The translations under genes and the position numbers were made by a program. A DNA stretch of 64,000 bases from Alcanivorax sp. DSM 26293 (GTDB lineage Bacteria; Pseudomonadota; Gammaproteobacteria; Pseudomonadales; Alcanivoracaceae): contig NZ_FNUM01000002.1 in assembly GCF_900107995.1 (NCBI RefSeq), forward strand, positions 518,283 through 582,282. Reading direction: 5' to 3'. A model generated the notes under the pieces. That model made no database searches and was not told where the DNA came from. It worked only from the letters and a program-made list of their open reading frames with translations. This document shows, piece by piece, positions 44,357-54,595 of this stretch; within the stretch, counting starts at the first letter, position 1, and each line of letters opens with the position of its first letter.

Positions 44357-47300
44357 TAGCAGGCCGGAGAGCAGGCCAAGACTCCAGCTACCCGCGCTGT
44401 TGTCTTCCTGCTCACCCGGGTAGGTGATGGTGAATGTGGCCGCCGAAGAGGTGCCCCCGCAATCGTCACTAACCTCCAAGGTGAAACTGTCCTTGAAAGG
44501 ACTAAAGTTACTATCCGATATGTAAGTCACTGTACGGGCGTCATAGTCGATAATGATACCAGTGCCCAGAACCGTTCCTGTTTCAGGGTCCCGCTTACTG
44601 AAGCCGGGTTTATCCTTGAGCGTTAGCGACTCCCAATTAATCGAGCTTTCGTCGCCGTCAGGATCTTCCGCTGTGATCTTGAAGGTTACCGATTCACCAG
44701 GGCGACTGGCTCGGGTCTGGCCGGTAATTGTCGGTGCCTTATTGGTGATAGTCATCATAACCGCCGCTTCATCACCGGGCAGAACAGTTTCGTTCTCACT
44801 GTCACTAAAGCCATAGAGAAAAACGATACGTGGCGCCTCCCACTCATAATCCTCATCTTCCGGATCAACAGGGTTTGTGTCAGTTTCGCAGGTGGCATCA
44901 ACGTCAGACGCACCCGGGGTAGGAATAAAGCCACTATTGGATGGCGTATAAAGAACGATACAATTCTTTGCCACGTCCCCATCTTCATAGTCGTCCGGGT
45001 TGCGATTAATGAAACGCTGGGGTAGCGGCTCGCCACATTTCACATCATAGCCATCAATGGATTCGCTATAAAATTCCCAGACAAACTCGATGGTCGTGCC
45101 ATCAGCCTGGGTGCCACTCCCGCCCAGAACATAACGACCTGTGGCCGGGTCGTACGTGTAGGAGCCGGCGGCCGGGTTCACTTCTTCGTCCTCGCCAACC
45201 ATATCAATCTGGGCAGGCGAGAAAACAAAGCGGTCATTCAGGAATACATTGTTTTCATCAAGAAGCTGAATCTCTGCGCCATCGCTGGGCAAATCATTAT
45301 CAAGTACGTCGACCAGAACACGGCGATCCGGTGCACGCTGGTTATCGGCTTCATCATCTGAAGCGGTAATTTGTTGATACTCGAACGCCCCCCGGTCACA
45401 ACGCCCCCCGGACGTTCTGGCAATTCCCCGCAAGTCCGTCGCGCGGCAGCGCAGCGGGGTGGAGGTACCGGATTGCAGATCGCCTTCATCGTTGCCGGCA
45501 TCAATGATCAATGGATCGCTCAGGTCCTCAGCAGCAAGGTACGGGGGCGTATAATCCGTTGAAGTGCCAGCCTCACCACCAAGGTCAGGAGACACTCCCG
45601 CAGTTCCACCTGCTCCGTCATCATTGTTTTCATCTGTATTACTTGCCGTGCAGGCAGTGTCGGAAAACAGGTTATACACGCTATCGTGCAATTCCCCGGT
45701 GCCTGTGGAGCAACTGGCGCCGCTGGCCGCTACAATGCTGTTAGCCAGACTGACCGAGGCCTCAGAATCACCCAACTCAATGCCATTCCCCGGAGCATTA
45801 TTCACAAAGGTCAGATTCATCAGGCGAACATTGATATCAACGCCACCCAAGTCCAGAGCCGACCCCTGCGGTGCACTGTTATCCACAAACGTAGAGTTGG
45901 AAAACGCTATGAAATTGCCGGTAGGAACATTCAAATCAAAGGCTCCGCCCTCAGTACCGGCACTATTGTTTTCAAACGTGGTGTCCACAGCGGCAAACCG
46001 GAAGCTCTCCCCATTCTGCGCCGTGGTTGCCATAACGCCACCAGACAGCACCGCCTCATTCCCGGTCACATAGGCACGGTTGAAGGACACCTGTTTTTCA
46101 TTGCCGGCATTGGCCCGCACATAGATCACCCCACCAGCACGATCTGCCCGGTTGTTCTGCAGAACGACCCGGTCAAATACCACCGAGCCGCCGGTAATGA
46201 TGACACCACCGAATCCCTGATCACCAACAGGCGTCGCTCCTGGTACGGAGGCATTGCCATCTTCCAGCGTCAGATAGCGAAACGCCACGCTGGGGTGCCC
46301 GTTGCTCACCGGTGCCCGAACTTCAAACAATCGGCTCTGTCCATCGCCGATGATGCGGGTGATGGTATCTTCATCCGCCGGGTCCGCATCGTCCGCATTG
46401 CGAACCCCTTTGCCCACCAGCTCCACACTGCCACCTTGGATCAACAGCGTATCCACCAGCTGGATTTCCCCCGCAGGCAGGAGAATGCGATCTTCGCCTT
46501 TGGCGCCAAATTCACAATCCGGGCTACTGAAAGTGGCGGCATTTGCCAAGGCTTCACGCAGTGTGCAGAGGCCATCATTGGGAATCGGCGGGTTATGATC
46601 CAGCAGGGAGTTCACCTCGATATCCGCTGCCAGTGCCGTGCCCGATACAGTCATCGCACAGGCAACGATGCCTGCACGCCAACGACGCAGTAATCCACCT
46701 ACAACCAGCATCAGCAACGTCAGACCCGGTACGGAACCACCACTGCTTCCATCCAGAATACTCTTGGATTCCGTCAGACCACTGGCTGGCTGCGCAACCA
46801 AATTAACGTCTTCACCAATTTGCAGGCCAAGATCCGTTCCACCTGCAAAGGCTTCTGCCACCACCATGTATGCCAGACTGTCCACACCATGAAAACTGCT
46901 GGCTGGGGTATAACGGACACGCGGGTAGCCCTGATCATCGATTTCCACCGATGCCATGCCACGCTCAGGCGCAACAATAATTGTCATGCAGCGATTGAGC
47001 ACTTGCTGCTCCAGGCAGGCCTCATCACTGGCGGCACAGGTGCCTTCATCAACAATGATCGGCTCGAGACGACCGCAATCCACCCGGGTGTCGTTCATGT
47101 CATTGCTCAGCACATCACCCAGCACGGTTCGCCCGCTAATCAGATCGACCTCATCCGGTTGCGCCAAGGCACGGAGGAATTCCACTGCGCCCACATCACA
47201 ACGCCCCCCGGCACCACCACGGGACTCACCCCGCATATCCTCTTTGGCGCACTGGTCGACGGTTTCCGGGTTTCCGCGGTCAAACAGACTGGGAGTGGCC

Positions 47301-48796
47301 GCCGACATTGCCGGGTCCAGGCCGGCAGGCTCCGGATTGGGCAGAAAGCCGGGGAAGTTCCCGCCCAGCTCGTCGGCAGGGATAGGCATACAGCTTCCCT
47401 GACCGGTGCCGGTGCAGACGCGACGAGCGCCGGCCGTCTCATCCCAGCCGAGCAGCACTTCTGCCGTGGCTCCGTTCGGATCGGATGTGACCGGTGTTCC
47501 CTCTGTCTGCTCACGGGGCAAGGGGCAGGCGGCATCATCTGTAATGGTGTAGAGCAGCCTGGCGTCAGCGTCGTCCGTACCATCCAGGGCCGTTCCCGCA
47601 CACGCTCCACCGCTGTTCCCCACCAGCACCGTATTGACAATAAAGGCGGTGCTGGTAGGTTCCGGTGGATCTGTTTCCGGGTCTTCCGGAACGTCCAGCT
47701 CCGCCTCGTCCAGGTAAAGCGCCAGGCCATCGTTAAAGGCAAGGGTCATGTTTTGCATGACCAGTTGATGCTTTGGCGCCACCAATTGAATCACGCCACC
47801 CACATTGTTAGTGATGGTGCCATTGGTCAGATCAACGGCCATCGTGTTGTCTTCATCGCCATCCAGATAGAACAGGCCGCCATCGGACTGGGACTCATTC
47901 CCTGTCATGTAAAACCGATGGCCGGTGATCTCACCGGCAAACTCGGCAGACGTGGCGATCACAGCTCCGTTGCCGCTGGCCACATTATCCTCGAAGAGAG
48001 CGCTTTCCGGGAAAACCAGGTTGGCGCCTTTATCAAGGTAGATCGCGCCGCCGTTGACTGCCTGGCCGCCGCGCAACTCCAGATTCTCCGAGAAGCCAAG
48101 ACCACCATTGGCCAGAATCAATCCCCCGTTTCTGTCTGCCGGGTCGACTTCGTTATTGGCTGAGCCATCCTGCAAAACAAGATTGCCGAGAGTCAGGGAA
48201 CCGCGATCCAGGCGGAACAAGCGGCTATTGCCGGCGGCAGAGATAACAGGCTTCTCTTTTTCTTCCGGCTCTTCAAAGGTGTCGAGAAACACATCGACCC
48301 TGATGTTGGGGGAAATGGCAGTGTCGTCCTCGGGATCAGTCACAGGCACCTTCTCCGGGTTCCCCTCACTATCAAGAACGACTTGCTCTATCTCTTCACA
48401 AACATCTCCCGGGGGACATTCAGGATCCGGAACCATGATTGTCTTATTAACAAACTTGATCTTACTGCCACCGATGGGAAGCTCACCTTCCGTAAGCAGG
48501 TAGGTTTTCCCTTCAAGCAGGCGAATAGTGTCATTACCCGTCCCCGCTTCACAGGCTCCAACCGGGGTCTGATAATTGATGGCATAGATAGCTTCACGCA
48601 GGCGGCACTGGGCGCCGCTGGTGGTGGGATTAACCTCATAGCGGTCTTGTTCAGGGGAGGCGTCACCGGGACGTTCATCAACCGTTACCGCCACATCATC
48701 CGTGGTCTCGATCTTGTAGACAGTGGCCTGGGAAGAGGCGGCCGCGAGAATAAGGGCGCAGCCAACAAGGGATTGCCAAAGCGCGATGTGGCGCAT
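44318..48796 (-). CDS. two CSLREA-type surface/secreted proteins fused in one frame
   Basis: The 1492-residue ORF has AGGAG before ATG 48796, a signal peptide (residues 1-24), a CSLREA motif (CRLREAIYAIN, about 64), parallel-beta-helix-like sequence with GGAIYL and NNVGGVIQL repeats, then a cadherin-like region (TVLGDVLSNDMN, SFHGVDSLAYMVV). Residues about 685-707 form a C-terminal sorting signal: SGGSVPGLTLLMLVVGGLLRRWR. Immediately after, AGIVACAMTVSGTALAA reads as a signal peptide (to about 724), followed by a second CTLREALANA module, beta-helix repeats, another ND-type region (LVDVLDNDLP), an Ig-like domain and a final sorting signal (GSWSLGLLSGLLLLFWRRRR). No stop separates the halves. 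Confidence 0.8.
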   Translation of the reverse strand: MRHIALWQSLVGCALILAAASSQATVYKIETTDDVAVTVDERPGDASPEQDRYEVNPTTSGAQCRLREAIYAINYQTPVGACEAGTGNDTIRLLEGKTYLLTEGELPIGGSKIKFVNKTIMVPDPECPPGDVCEEIEQVVLDSEGNPEKVPVTDPEDDTAISPNIRVDVFLDTFEEPEEKEKPVISAAGNSRLFRLDRGSLTLGNLVLQDGSANNEVDPADRNGGLILANGGLGFSENLELRGGQAVNGGAIYLDKGANLVFPESALFEDNVASGNGAVIATSAEFAGEITGHRFYMTGNESQSDGGLFYLDGDEDNTMAVDLTNGTITNNVGGVIQLVAPKHQLVMQNMTLAFNDGLALYLDEAELDVPEDPETDPPEPTSTAFIVNTVLVGNSGGACAGTALDGTDDADARLLYTITDDAACPLPREQTEGTPVTSDPNGATAEVLLGWDETAGARRVCTGTGQGSCMPIPADELGGNFPGFLPNPEPAGLDPAMSAATPSLFDRGNPETVDQCAKEDMRGESRGGAGGRCDVGAVEFLRALAQPDEVDLISGRTVLGDVLSNDMNDTRVDCGRLEPIIVDEGTCAASDEACLEQQVLNRCMTIIVAPERGMASVEIDDQGYPRVRYTPASSFHGVDSLAYMVVAEAFAGGTDLGLQIGEDVNLVAQPASGLTESKSILDGSSGGSVPGLTLLMLVVGGLLRRWRAGIVACAMTVSGTALAADIEVNSLLDHNPPIPNDGLCTLREALANAATFSSPDCEFGAKGEDRILLPAGEIQLVDTLLIQGGSVELVGKGVRNADDADPADEDTITRIIGDGQSRLFEVRAPVSNGHPSVAFRYLTLEDGNASVPGATPVGDQGFGGVIITGGSVVFDRVVLQNNRADRAGGVIYVRANAGNEKQVSFNRAYVTGNEAVLSGGVMATTAQNGESFRFAAVDTTFENNSAGTEGGAFDLNVPTGNFIAFSNSTFVDNSAPQGSALDLGGVDINVRLMNLTFVNNAPGNGIELGDSEASVSLANSIVAASGASCSTGTGELHDSVYNLFSDTACTASNTDENNDDGAGGTAGVSPDLGGEAGTSTDYTPPYLAAEDLSDPLIIDAGNDEGDLQSGTSTPLRCRATDLRGIARTSGGRCDRGAFEYQQITASDDEADNQRAPDRRVLVDVLDNDLPSDGAEIQLLDENNVFLNDRFVFSPAQIDMVGEDEEVNPAAGSYTYDPATGRYVLGGSGTQADGTTIEFVWEFYSESIDGYDVKCGEPLPQRFINRNPDDYEDGDVAKNCIVLYTPSNSGFIPTPGASDVDATCETDTNPVDPEDEDYEWEAPRIVFLYGFSDSENETVLPGDEAAVMMTITNKAPTITGQTRASRPGESVTFKITAEDPDGDESSINWESLTLKDKPGFSKRDPETGTVLGTGIIIDYDARTVTYISDSNFSPFKDSFTLEVSDDCGGTSSAATFTITYPGEQEDNSAGSWSLGLLSGLLLLFWRRRRFAAA

Positions 48797-48958
48797 GTTG
48801 TGCTCCTGCAGGCTTTTTTGTGCCTGGCGTTATTGTTCTAATCTGGATCCAAAGTCCGGCGATACACGAACCACCGAAAACGTAACCTGATGTAAGCAAA
48901 CATCAATATACCGGTTACTTGCGTATCAAACTGTTGCTTCTTCGTTAAGCGCCCCTTT

Positions 48959-49648
48959 TTACCACCCCAGCGCATCCTTGACAAAGGGAATAGTGACCGA
49001 GCGTTGTTGCGCGAGGGCCATCCGGTCAAGACGGTCAAGCAGCGCCATCAGCGCACCGGGGCTTCTTTCACTGCGCATGGCAATATAGTGAGCAACATCC
49101 TGCTCGATTCTCAGTCCACGGGCTCTGCCTCGCGCCTGCAACAGGGCCTGCAGGTCCTCATCAACCAAAGGGGACATTCTGTATACCGGGCCGGCGGCCA
49201 GCCGGGTGGCCAGATCCGGCAACAACAGGCCTGCGGCGGTCGGGGACGCATCAGCGGTTACCAGCAGGCGCCCTCCCCTCGCCATCAGACGGTTGTAGAG
49301 GTGAAACAGGGCTTCTTCCCAGGCCGCATCACCTGCAAAACGCTGGCAGTCATCCAGCGCCAACAGATCAAACTGTTCCATGGACTCCAGCACCGCCGGG
49401 ACCAGTGGAAGCAGCTCGCTGGCAGGCAGCAGACAGGCATCCATCCCTTGCTGCTGGGCCAGGCGAACGGCCCCTTCCAGCAGATGACTTTTGCCCTGTT
49501 GTGCGCCCCCCCAGACAAAGGCCTGGCGGTCATCGCCCAGTACCACTTCACGGACACCGGCCAGCACAGCCCCATTGGGCCCGGGAAGGAAGTTCGACAA
49601 ATCATTTCCCTCACGCAGTTGCAGCGCCAGGGGCAGCTGTGCGCTCAT
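48959..49648 (-). CDS. hda: DnaA regulatory inactivator Hda
   Basis: The 229-residue AAA+ protein is DnaA-like without the DNA-binding domain. It has the N-terminal clamp-binding motif QLPLALQL, a P-loop WGGAQQGKSHLL, Walker B LLALDDCQ and an arginine-containing MSERSPGALMALLDRLD lid segment. Hda with the beta clamp stimulates ATP hydrolysis by DnaA after initiation. It lies 3 nt after the DUF2066 gene, the usual arrangement. Confidence 0.93.
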   Translation of the reverse strand: MSAQLPLALQLREGNDLSNFLPGPNGAVLAGVREVVLGDDRQAFVWGGAQQGKSHLLEGAVRLAQQQGMDACLLPASELLPLVPAVLESMEQFDLLALDDCQRFAGDAAWEEALFHLYNRLMARGGRLLVTADASPTAAGLLLPDLATRLAAGPVYRMSPLVDEDLQALLQARGRARGLRIEQDVAHYIAMRSERSPGALMALLDRLDRMALAQQRSVTIPFVKDALGW

Positions 49649-49651
49649 GAA

Positions 49652-50650
49652 TCAGGAGCGCCAGCAGTAGCGCCACTGCGGCCCGGCGACCGCATCGTCC
49701 GGACAGGGGCGCAATTGACGGGACAGCTCCAGCAAACTGCGGAGTTGGGAATCGCTGGCACCGAAGTCCAGGCCGAAGGTCACACCCTGATCTGACACCT
49801 GCACCAGTGACACGGACCGCATGCCGCTCAGCCCGGCCAGAAAGCCCTGCAACTGATGCCAGTCTGCCAGCGCGTCCACCCGCTCAACCTCCAGCAGGGT
49901 AAGCCCCCGGGACGCACTGCTGGCCACCGAATAACGCTGGGCGAGCTGGTCAGTGACCGCATCCACCAGCGTCTTTACAGCCTCCCCGGCGGACGCGCTT
50001 TCCTCGCGGCCCTGATCCAGAGTCTTCTGGTCTTGCAGTACACGCCAGCTGACCTTGGTCGGCGAGCCTCGATACATCACGGCAGCGACCACCAGTTCAT
50101 GGGGATAACGCTCGGAAGCGGCGAGTAACTGACCATCGAAACGGCCACGGATATCCGCCACGGTAACCGCACTACGGTCCTGGCTATCCCATTCCGGCAC
50201 CACCAGGGACAACCCCCGCCGTCTGGCTTCGCCGATCAGTGCCTCGCGCAGGGCATGATCGCCGGCCACCAGTTCACCGCGCCCGGCGCCTTGATCCACC
50301 AGCCATATCAGCACCTGGGGACGCGGAAATCCCCAGACCGAAGCACCTTCCGAGGCCATGAAATCCATCAGCCCCCGGGTGTCATAGCGGACCACCAGGT
50401 TGTCGCCGTCATAATCGTAACGGGTCACCCAGCGATCCAGCTGGGCCAGTGCCTGCTCTGTCACTGGCTGATCAAGCACCTGCTGCTTGCCACTCAGCCG
50501 TACCAGCATATCCCTGAGCCCCTGCTGCAAGACCTGCTGGCGCTCGCTGTCGCCACGGCCATCCACGGACTGCACAACCGTATTCAGGGATTCTGCCCGG
50601 GCCACCAGACACAATCCCAACAACAATGCCACGATTCCAAGAAAACGCAT
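49652..50650 (-). CDS. DUF2066-domain periplasmic protein
   Basis: A 332-residue protein with signal peptide MRFLGIVALLLGLCLVARA and a DUF2066 body (QQGLRDMLVRLSGKQQVL, WGFPRPQVLIWLV). The family is conserved upstream of hda in gammaproteobacteria but uncharacterised. ATG 50650 gives a normal signal peptide; an in-frame TTG at 50665 is possible. It is divergent from purM. Confidence 0.85.
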   Translation of the reverse strand: MRFLGIVALLLGLCLVARAESLNTVVQSVDGRGDSERQQVLQQGLRDMLVRLSGKQQVLDQPVTEQALAQLDRWVTRYDYDGDNLVVRYDTRGLMDFMASEGASVWGFPRPQVLIWLVDQGAGRGELVAGDHALREALIGEARRRGLSLVVPEWDSQDRSAVTVADIRGRFDGQLLAASERYPHELVVAAVMYRGSPTKVSWRVLQDQKTLDQGREESASAGEAVKTLVDAVTDQLAQRYSVASSASRGLTLLEVERVDALADWHQLQGFLAGLSGMRSVSLVQVSDQGVTFGLDFGASDSQLRSLLELSRQLRPCPDDAVAGPQWRYCWRS

Positions 50651-50797
50651 GACCGCCCATTCCAACCTGAAAATTCAAGCGCGCTATTATCACTTATTCC
50701 CTCCCACCACGCGAACCGGATTTTCAGGTGAAGACAGCGGTGGAAAGATGGGTCCCCCGCCCTTAAAATACGCGCCTTCACCAATCCGGAGCCCCCC

Positions 50798-51841
50798 ATG
50801 ACCGATCAGAAACGGCCGCTGACCTACCGTGACGCCGGCGTCGATATCGACGCTGGTAACGAGCTGGTAAAACGTATTGCCCCTGTGGCCAAACGCACCC
50901 GTCGTCCCGAGGTGCTGGGCGGTCTGGGTGGCTTCGGCGCCCTTTGCGAGCTGCCCAGCCGCTACAAGAACCCGGTGTTGGTGGCCGGAACCGACGGGGT
51001 CGGTACCAAGCTGCGCCTGGCCATTGATACCGGTCGCCATGACAAGGTGGGCATCGATCTGGTGGCCATGTGCGTCAACGATCTGATCGTCGGCGGCGCC
51101 GAGCCACTGTTTTTCCTCGACTACTACGCCACCGGCAAACTGGATGTGGACACCGCCACCAGCGTGGTGACCGGCATCGGCGAAGGCTGTGAAATGGCCG
51201 GGTGCGCCCTGATTGGTGGCGAAACCGCGGAAATGCCCGGCATGTATGAAGGTGAAGATTACGATTTGGCCGGCTTCTGCGTGGGCGTGGTGGAAAAGGA
51301 CGGTGTGCTGGACGGCAGCAAGGTACAAGCTGGCGACAAGCTCATTGGCCTGGCCTCCTCCGGCCCCCACTCCAATGGCTACTCATTGATCCGCCGCATC
51401 ATGGCCCAGTCCGACATCAATATTGACCTGGACGGCCAACCCCTGATGGAGCACCTGCTGGCCCCCACGCGCATCTATGTAAAGCCCTTGCTGAAACTGC
51501 TGGAGCAGGTACCGGTCCACGCCCTTGCCCATATTACCGGCGGCGGTCTGCCGGAAAACCTGCCCCGGGTCATGCCGGAGAATACCCGTGCGGTCATTGA
51601 TACCCGTAGCTGGGAATTCCCAGCCGTCTTCCAGTGGCTGCAACAGGAAGGCCAGGTACCCGCTTTCGAGATGTACCGTACCTTCAACTGTGGTGTGGGC
51701 ATGGTCATTGCCGTCCCCGCAGACCAGGTGGATGCCACCCTGGCGCTCATGGAAGCCGAAAGCGAAGTGGCCTTCCTGATGGGAGAAATACAGGCCGGTG
51801 AAGGGGAACCGGAAGTGGTACTGGAAGGCCTGGCAGAGTGA
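50798..51841 (+). CDS. purM: phosphoribosylformylglycinamidine cyclo-ligase PurM
   Basis: The 347-residue AIR synthetase catalyses the fifth step of purine synthesis. It shows [56 protein letters not shown] and [13 protein letters not shown]. The stop overlaps the purN start by 4 nt (GTGA). A weak TAAAAT -10 lies at 50764-50769. Confidence 0.98.
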   Translation: MTDQKRPLTYRDAGVDIDAGNELVKRIAPVAKRTRRPEVLGGLGGFGALCELPSRYKNPVLVAGTDGVGTKLRLAIDTGRHDKVGIDLVAMCVNDLIVGGAEPLFFLDYYATGKLDVDTATSVVTGIGEGCEMAGCALIGGETAEMPGMYEGEDYDLAGFCVGVVEKDGVLDGSKVQAGDKLIGLASSGPHSNGYSLIRRIMAQSDINIDLDGQPLMEHLLAPTRIYVKPLLKLLEQVPVHALAHITGGGLPENLPRVMPENTRAVIDTRSWEFPAVFQWLQQEGQVPAFEMYRTFNCGVGMVIAVPADQVDATLALMEAESEVAFLMGEIQAGEGEPEVVLEGLAE

Positions 51842-52479
51842 CGCACCGCCTTGCTGTCCTGATCAGCGGCTCCGGCACCAATCTGCAGGCCATTATGGCG
51901 GCCATCGATAGTGGCCGCCTGAATGCGGAAATCGCCGTGGTGCTGTCCAACCGTGCCGATGCCGGCGGCCTGAGCCGTGCCCGGCATGCCGGCATTGCCA
52001 CCGAAGTCCTGGACCACCGCCAGTACGACAGCCGGGAAGCCTTTGACCAGGCCATGATAACGGCCCTGGATCATTATCAGCCCGGCACGGTGGTACTGGC
52101 CGGGTTCATGCGCATTCTCTCGCCCCTGTTTGTGCGCCACTATGCTGGACAGCTGATAAACATCCATCCTTCCCTGTTGCCCAAATATCGCGGGCTACAT
52201 ACCCATGCCCGCGCTCTGGAAGCCGGCGATTCACAACATGGCTGCTCTATCCATTTCGTGACCGAAGAGCTGGATGGTGGCCCACTGATCGCCCAGGCTC
52301 CCCTGGACGTCCTTGCGAACGATACCGTTGATTCCTTGTCCAAACGCGTACAACAACGCGAACACCTGCTTTATCCTCTGGTGTTGCAATGGCGCGCCGA
52401 ACAGCGCCTGGAACTGGATCACGACGGAGTCAAGCTGGATGGCAAACCCCTCCCTGAACAGGGTTATCAACTGGTCTAG
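51838..52479 (+). CDS. purN: phosphoribosylglycinamide formyltransferase PurN
   Basis: The 213-residue enzyme transfers a formyl group from 10-formyl-THF to GAR. Motifs are [29 protein letters not shown] (catalytic Asn-His region) and [20 protein letters not shown]. It begins with GTG inside the purM stop. PurU in this window consumes the same cofactor. Confidence 0.98.
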   Translation: MTHRLAVLISGSGTNLQAIMAAIDSGRLNAEIAVVLSNRADAGGLSRARHAGIATEVLDHRQYDSREAFDQAMITALDHYQPGTVVLAGFMRILSPLFVRHYAGQLINIHPSLLPKYRGLHTHARALEAGDSQHGCSIHFVTEELDGGPLIAQAPLDVLANDTVDSLSKRVQQREHLLYPLVLQWRAEQRLELDHDGVKLDGKPLPEQGYQLV

Positions 52480-53161
52480 CAGCCTTCTGCTGATGCTGAC
52501 CCTGGTGGCGCCGGCCAGCCACGCCGGACCGCCGGTGGCCCCCTTCACGCTGGATTACCATCTCAAAAGCGAGGGCATTCCCTTTACGGTCACCGCTACC
52601 CGCACGCTCAAGCCGGTAAAAAACGGCCTGTGGGAAATGCAGGTCCAAGCCAAGAACTGGCTGGGCGAAATCCGTGAAATCACCCTGTTTGACTGGCAGC
52701 AGTGCATTCCCGAGAGCACCTACTACGGCTACTATCGGCGCGGGTTGGGCCGGGTGAAGGAAGCCAAGCTGCATCTGGACCGGGAAGCCGGTGTCGCCGC
52801 CAGCGAACGCACCGACAAACCCACGCGAAGCTATCCGATCACCGATGAAGCGACAGACGAGCTGTCTGTCTCCCTGGCCTTGCAGTGCTCCCTGCAAGCA
52901 GGGCAACAGGATATCAAGTTACAGGTGGCTGACGAGCGCTCCCTGGAAACCCACCGTTACCGGGTAGTCGGCGAAGAATCCCTGGAGATTGACGGCCAGC
53001 GGATTGAAACCGTAAAAGTACAACGCCAGCGGGGCGCCAACAGCAAACGACAGACCTATATGTGGTTTGCGCCACAGCATGATTACCTGCTTGTGCAACT
53101 CTTGCAGGAAAACAGTGATGGCGACCACGTGATGACACTGCAATCTATGGAAGGATTATAA
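52439..53161 (+). CDS. DUF3108-domain periplasmic protein (first copy)
   Basis: A 240-residue protein with a signal peptide ([22 protein letters not shown]) and a DUF3108 beta-rich domain (PFTLDYHLKSEGIPFTVTATRTL; YVWFAP-like TYMWFAPQHDYLLVQLLQ). ATG 52439 lies inside purN, with GGAG about 9 nt upstream. DUF3108 follows purN in many gammaproteobacteria; function unknown. Residues beginning FDWQQCIPES match the second copy. Confidence 0.85.
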   Translation: MANPSLNRVINWSSSLLLMLTLVAPASHAGPPVAPFTLDYHLKSEGIPFTVTATRTLKPVKNGLWEMQVQAKNWLGEIREITLFDWQQCIPESTYYGYYRRGLGRVKEAKLHLDREAGVAASERTDKPTRSYPITDEATDELSVSLALQCSLQAGQQDIKLQVADERSLETHRYRVVGEESLEIDGQRIETVKVQRQRGANSKRQTYMWFAPQHDYLLVQLLQENSDGDHVMTLQSMEGL

Positions 53162-53163
53162 CG

Positions 53164-53874
53164 GTGCAACGGATATTACTTGCCCTGCTATTGATAACCA
53201 GCAGCCTTGCCTCCGCCGAACCACTGGCGCCCTTCGCCGCTGAATTCCGCATTTATGTGAATAAACTGCCCACCCCCGTCAAGGCCGATCTGGTCCTGGA
53301 GCCTGCCGAGGGCAAAGACTATTACCGCATGCTGCTCAAGGCCAAGTCGTTCCTGCTCACCAACACGGAAGAGAGCTATTTCCATTGGCGCGACTGCCAG
53401 CCCCGGACCACCCACTATGTGCACGAGTTCAAGGGCTTCGGCCAGCACCGCTACCATCACATGGATTTTCAGTGGGACCCGCCCATGGTCCACAACGAGT
53501 CGGAAGACGATCAGGAAAGCCTGGAAATCCCGGAGAACACCCTGGATGAGCTGACCATTCTGCTCCGCGGGCGCTGCGTGTTTGCCACCGGTGACAAGGC
53601 CTACAAGGTCACCAGTGCCTACGGCGATAAACTCCGTACCCACCATTTCGAAATCATCGACCGGGAAGAAATCGACACCCCACTGGGCAAGATCGATACC
53701 CTGCTGGTGGAGAAAAAGCGTGAGGGAGACAGCAAGGAAAAGCGTCGCACCCTGTTCTGGGTAGCGCCAAGCCTGGATTACATGGTGGTGAAAGCCAGGC
53801 ACATTGAAAGCACCCTGCTCAAGGCGGAACTGATCATGATTGATTACGCCGGCCCGGATCAAGTCAGCGGATAA
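53164..53874 (+). CDS. DUF3108-domain periplasmic protein (second copy)
   Basis: A 236-residue paralogue of the preceding protein: signal peptide MQRILLALLLITSSLASA, then PFAAEFRIYVNKLPTPVKADLVL, FHWRDCQPRTTHYVHEFKG and RRTLFWVAPSLDYMVVKARH, aligning with the first copy along its length. It starts with GTG, 2 nt after its neighbour, with GGAAGG upstream. Tandem duplication after purN; function unknown. Confidence 0.85.
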   Translation: MQRILLALLLITSSLASAEPLAPFAAEFRIYVNKLPTPVKADLVLEPAEGKDYYRMLLKAKSFLLTNTEESYFHWRDCQPRTTHYVHEFKGFGQHRYHHMDFQWDPPMVHNESEDDQESLEIPENTLDELTILLRGRCVFATGDKAYKVTSAYGDKLRTHHFEIIDREEIDTPLGKIDTLLVEKKREGDSKEKRRTLFWVAPSLDYMVVKARHIESTLLKAELIMIDYAGPDQVSG

Positions 53875-53883
53875 CGCCTGTTC

Positions 53884-53907
53884 GGGAGCGTCGCTGGCGA
53901 CGCTCCC
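53884..53907. terminator. hairpin of REP type between convergent genes
   Basis: GGGAGCGTCG, loop CTGG, CGACGCTCCC: a perfect 10-bp stem starting 10 nt after the DUF3108 stop and facing dcd. It shares the GGAGCGTCGCTGGCG core with the REP at 23358. There is no T-run. Confidence 0.6.
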
Positions 53908-53930
53908 ATGGCAAGCTCAGCCGGCTGCCT

Positions 53931-54500
53931 TTACGCCCGCGGCAGGGTCACACCGCGCTGCCCCTGATATTTCCCGCCCCGGTCCATGTAGGACGTTTCG
54001 CACATCTCATCGGACTCGAAAAACAGCATCTGTGCCACCCCTTCATGGGCATAGATCTTCGCCGGCAAGGTAGTGGTATTGGAAAATTCCAGCGTCACAT
54101 GCCCTTCCCACTCCGGCTCCAGCGGCGTCACATTGACGATAATGCCGCAACGCGCATAGGTAGACTTGCCCAGGCAGATGGTCAGCACATTGCGGGGAAT
54201 GCGGAAGTACTCCACCGTGCGGGCCAGTGCAAAGGAATTGGGCGGGATGATGCAGTAATCGCCCTTGATATCCACAAAGCTGCGCTCGTCGAAGGCCTTG
54301 GGGTCCACCGTGGCGGAGTGAATATTGGTGAACACCTTGAACTCATCCGCGCAGCGCACATCGTAGCCATAGCTGGACACGCCGTAGGAAATCATTTTTT
54401 CGCCATTCTCGTCGGCACGAATCTGGCCGGCCTGGAAGGGCTCGATCATGCCTTTTTCGGCGGCCATACGGGTAATCCAGCGATCCGATTTAATCGTCAT
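53931..54500 (-). CDS. dcd: dCTP deaminase
   Basis: The 189-residue enzyme converts dCTP to dUTP for thymidylate synthesis. It begins MTIKSDRWI and carries [46 protein letters not shown] and the C-terminal [20 protein letters not shown] precedes the ATG. It follows apbC on the same strand. Confidence 0.98.
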   Translation of the reverse strand: MTIKSDRWITRMAAEKGMIEPFQAGQIRADENGEKMISYGVSSYGYDVRCADEFKVFTNIHSATVDPKAFDERSFVDIKGDYCIIPPNSFALARTVEYFRIPRNVLTICLGKSTYARCGIIVNVTPLEPEWEGHVTLEFSNTTTLPAKIYAHEGVAQMLFFESDEMCETSYMDRGGKYQGQRGVTLPRA

Positions 54501-54595
54501 TATTGCGCCTCAATGTTCCGGGGTAATTGGCGTTCAAGCGGCCAATGGTAGCAGCATGAAACGCCGCACGCAGCAGGCCAAGTTCACGGCCTTTC

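Noticed and set aside
46625-46745. Splitting the 1492-residue ORF into two genes with an internal start
   Set aside because: No stop codon ends the first half and no ribosome site precedes the internal ATGs at 46711 and 46654, so I annotate one ORF and report the fusion as a finding.
46820-48163. Open frame of 447 codons antisense to the CSLREA fusion gene
   Set aside because: The sense frame has a signal peptide, ribosome site and repeated domains; the antisense product has none of these.
50741-50797. A purine riboswitch or PurR operator upstream of purM
   Set aside because: Only a weak -10 element is visible; no aptamer-like pairing or PurR palindrome could be found in the short leader.
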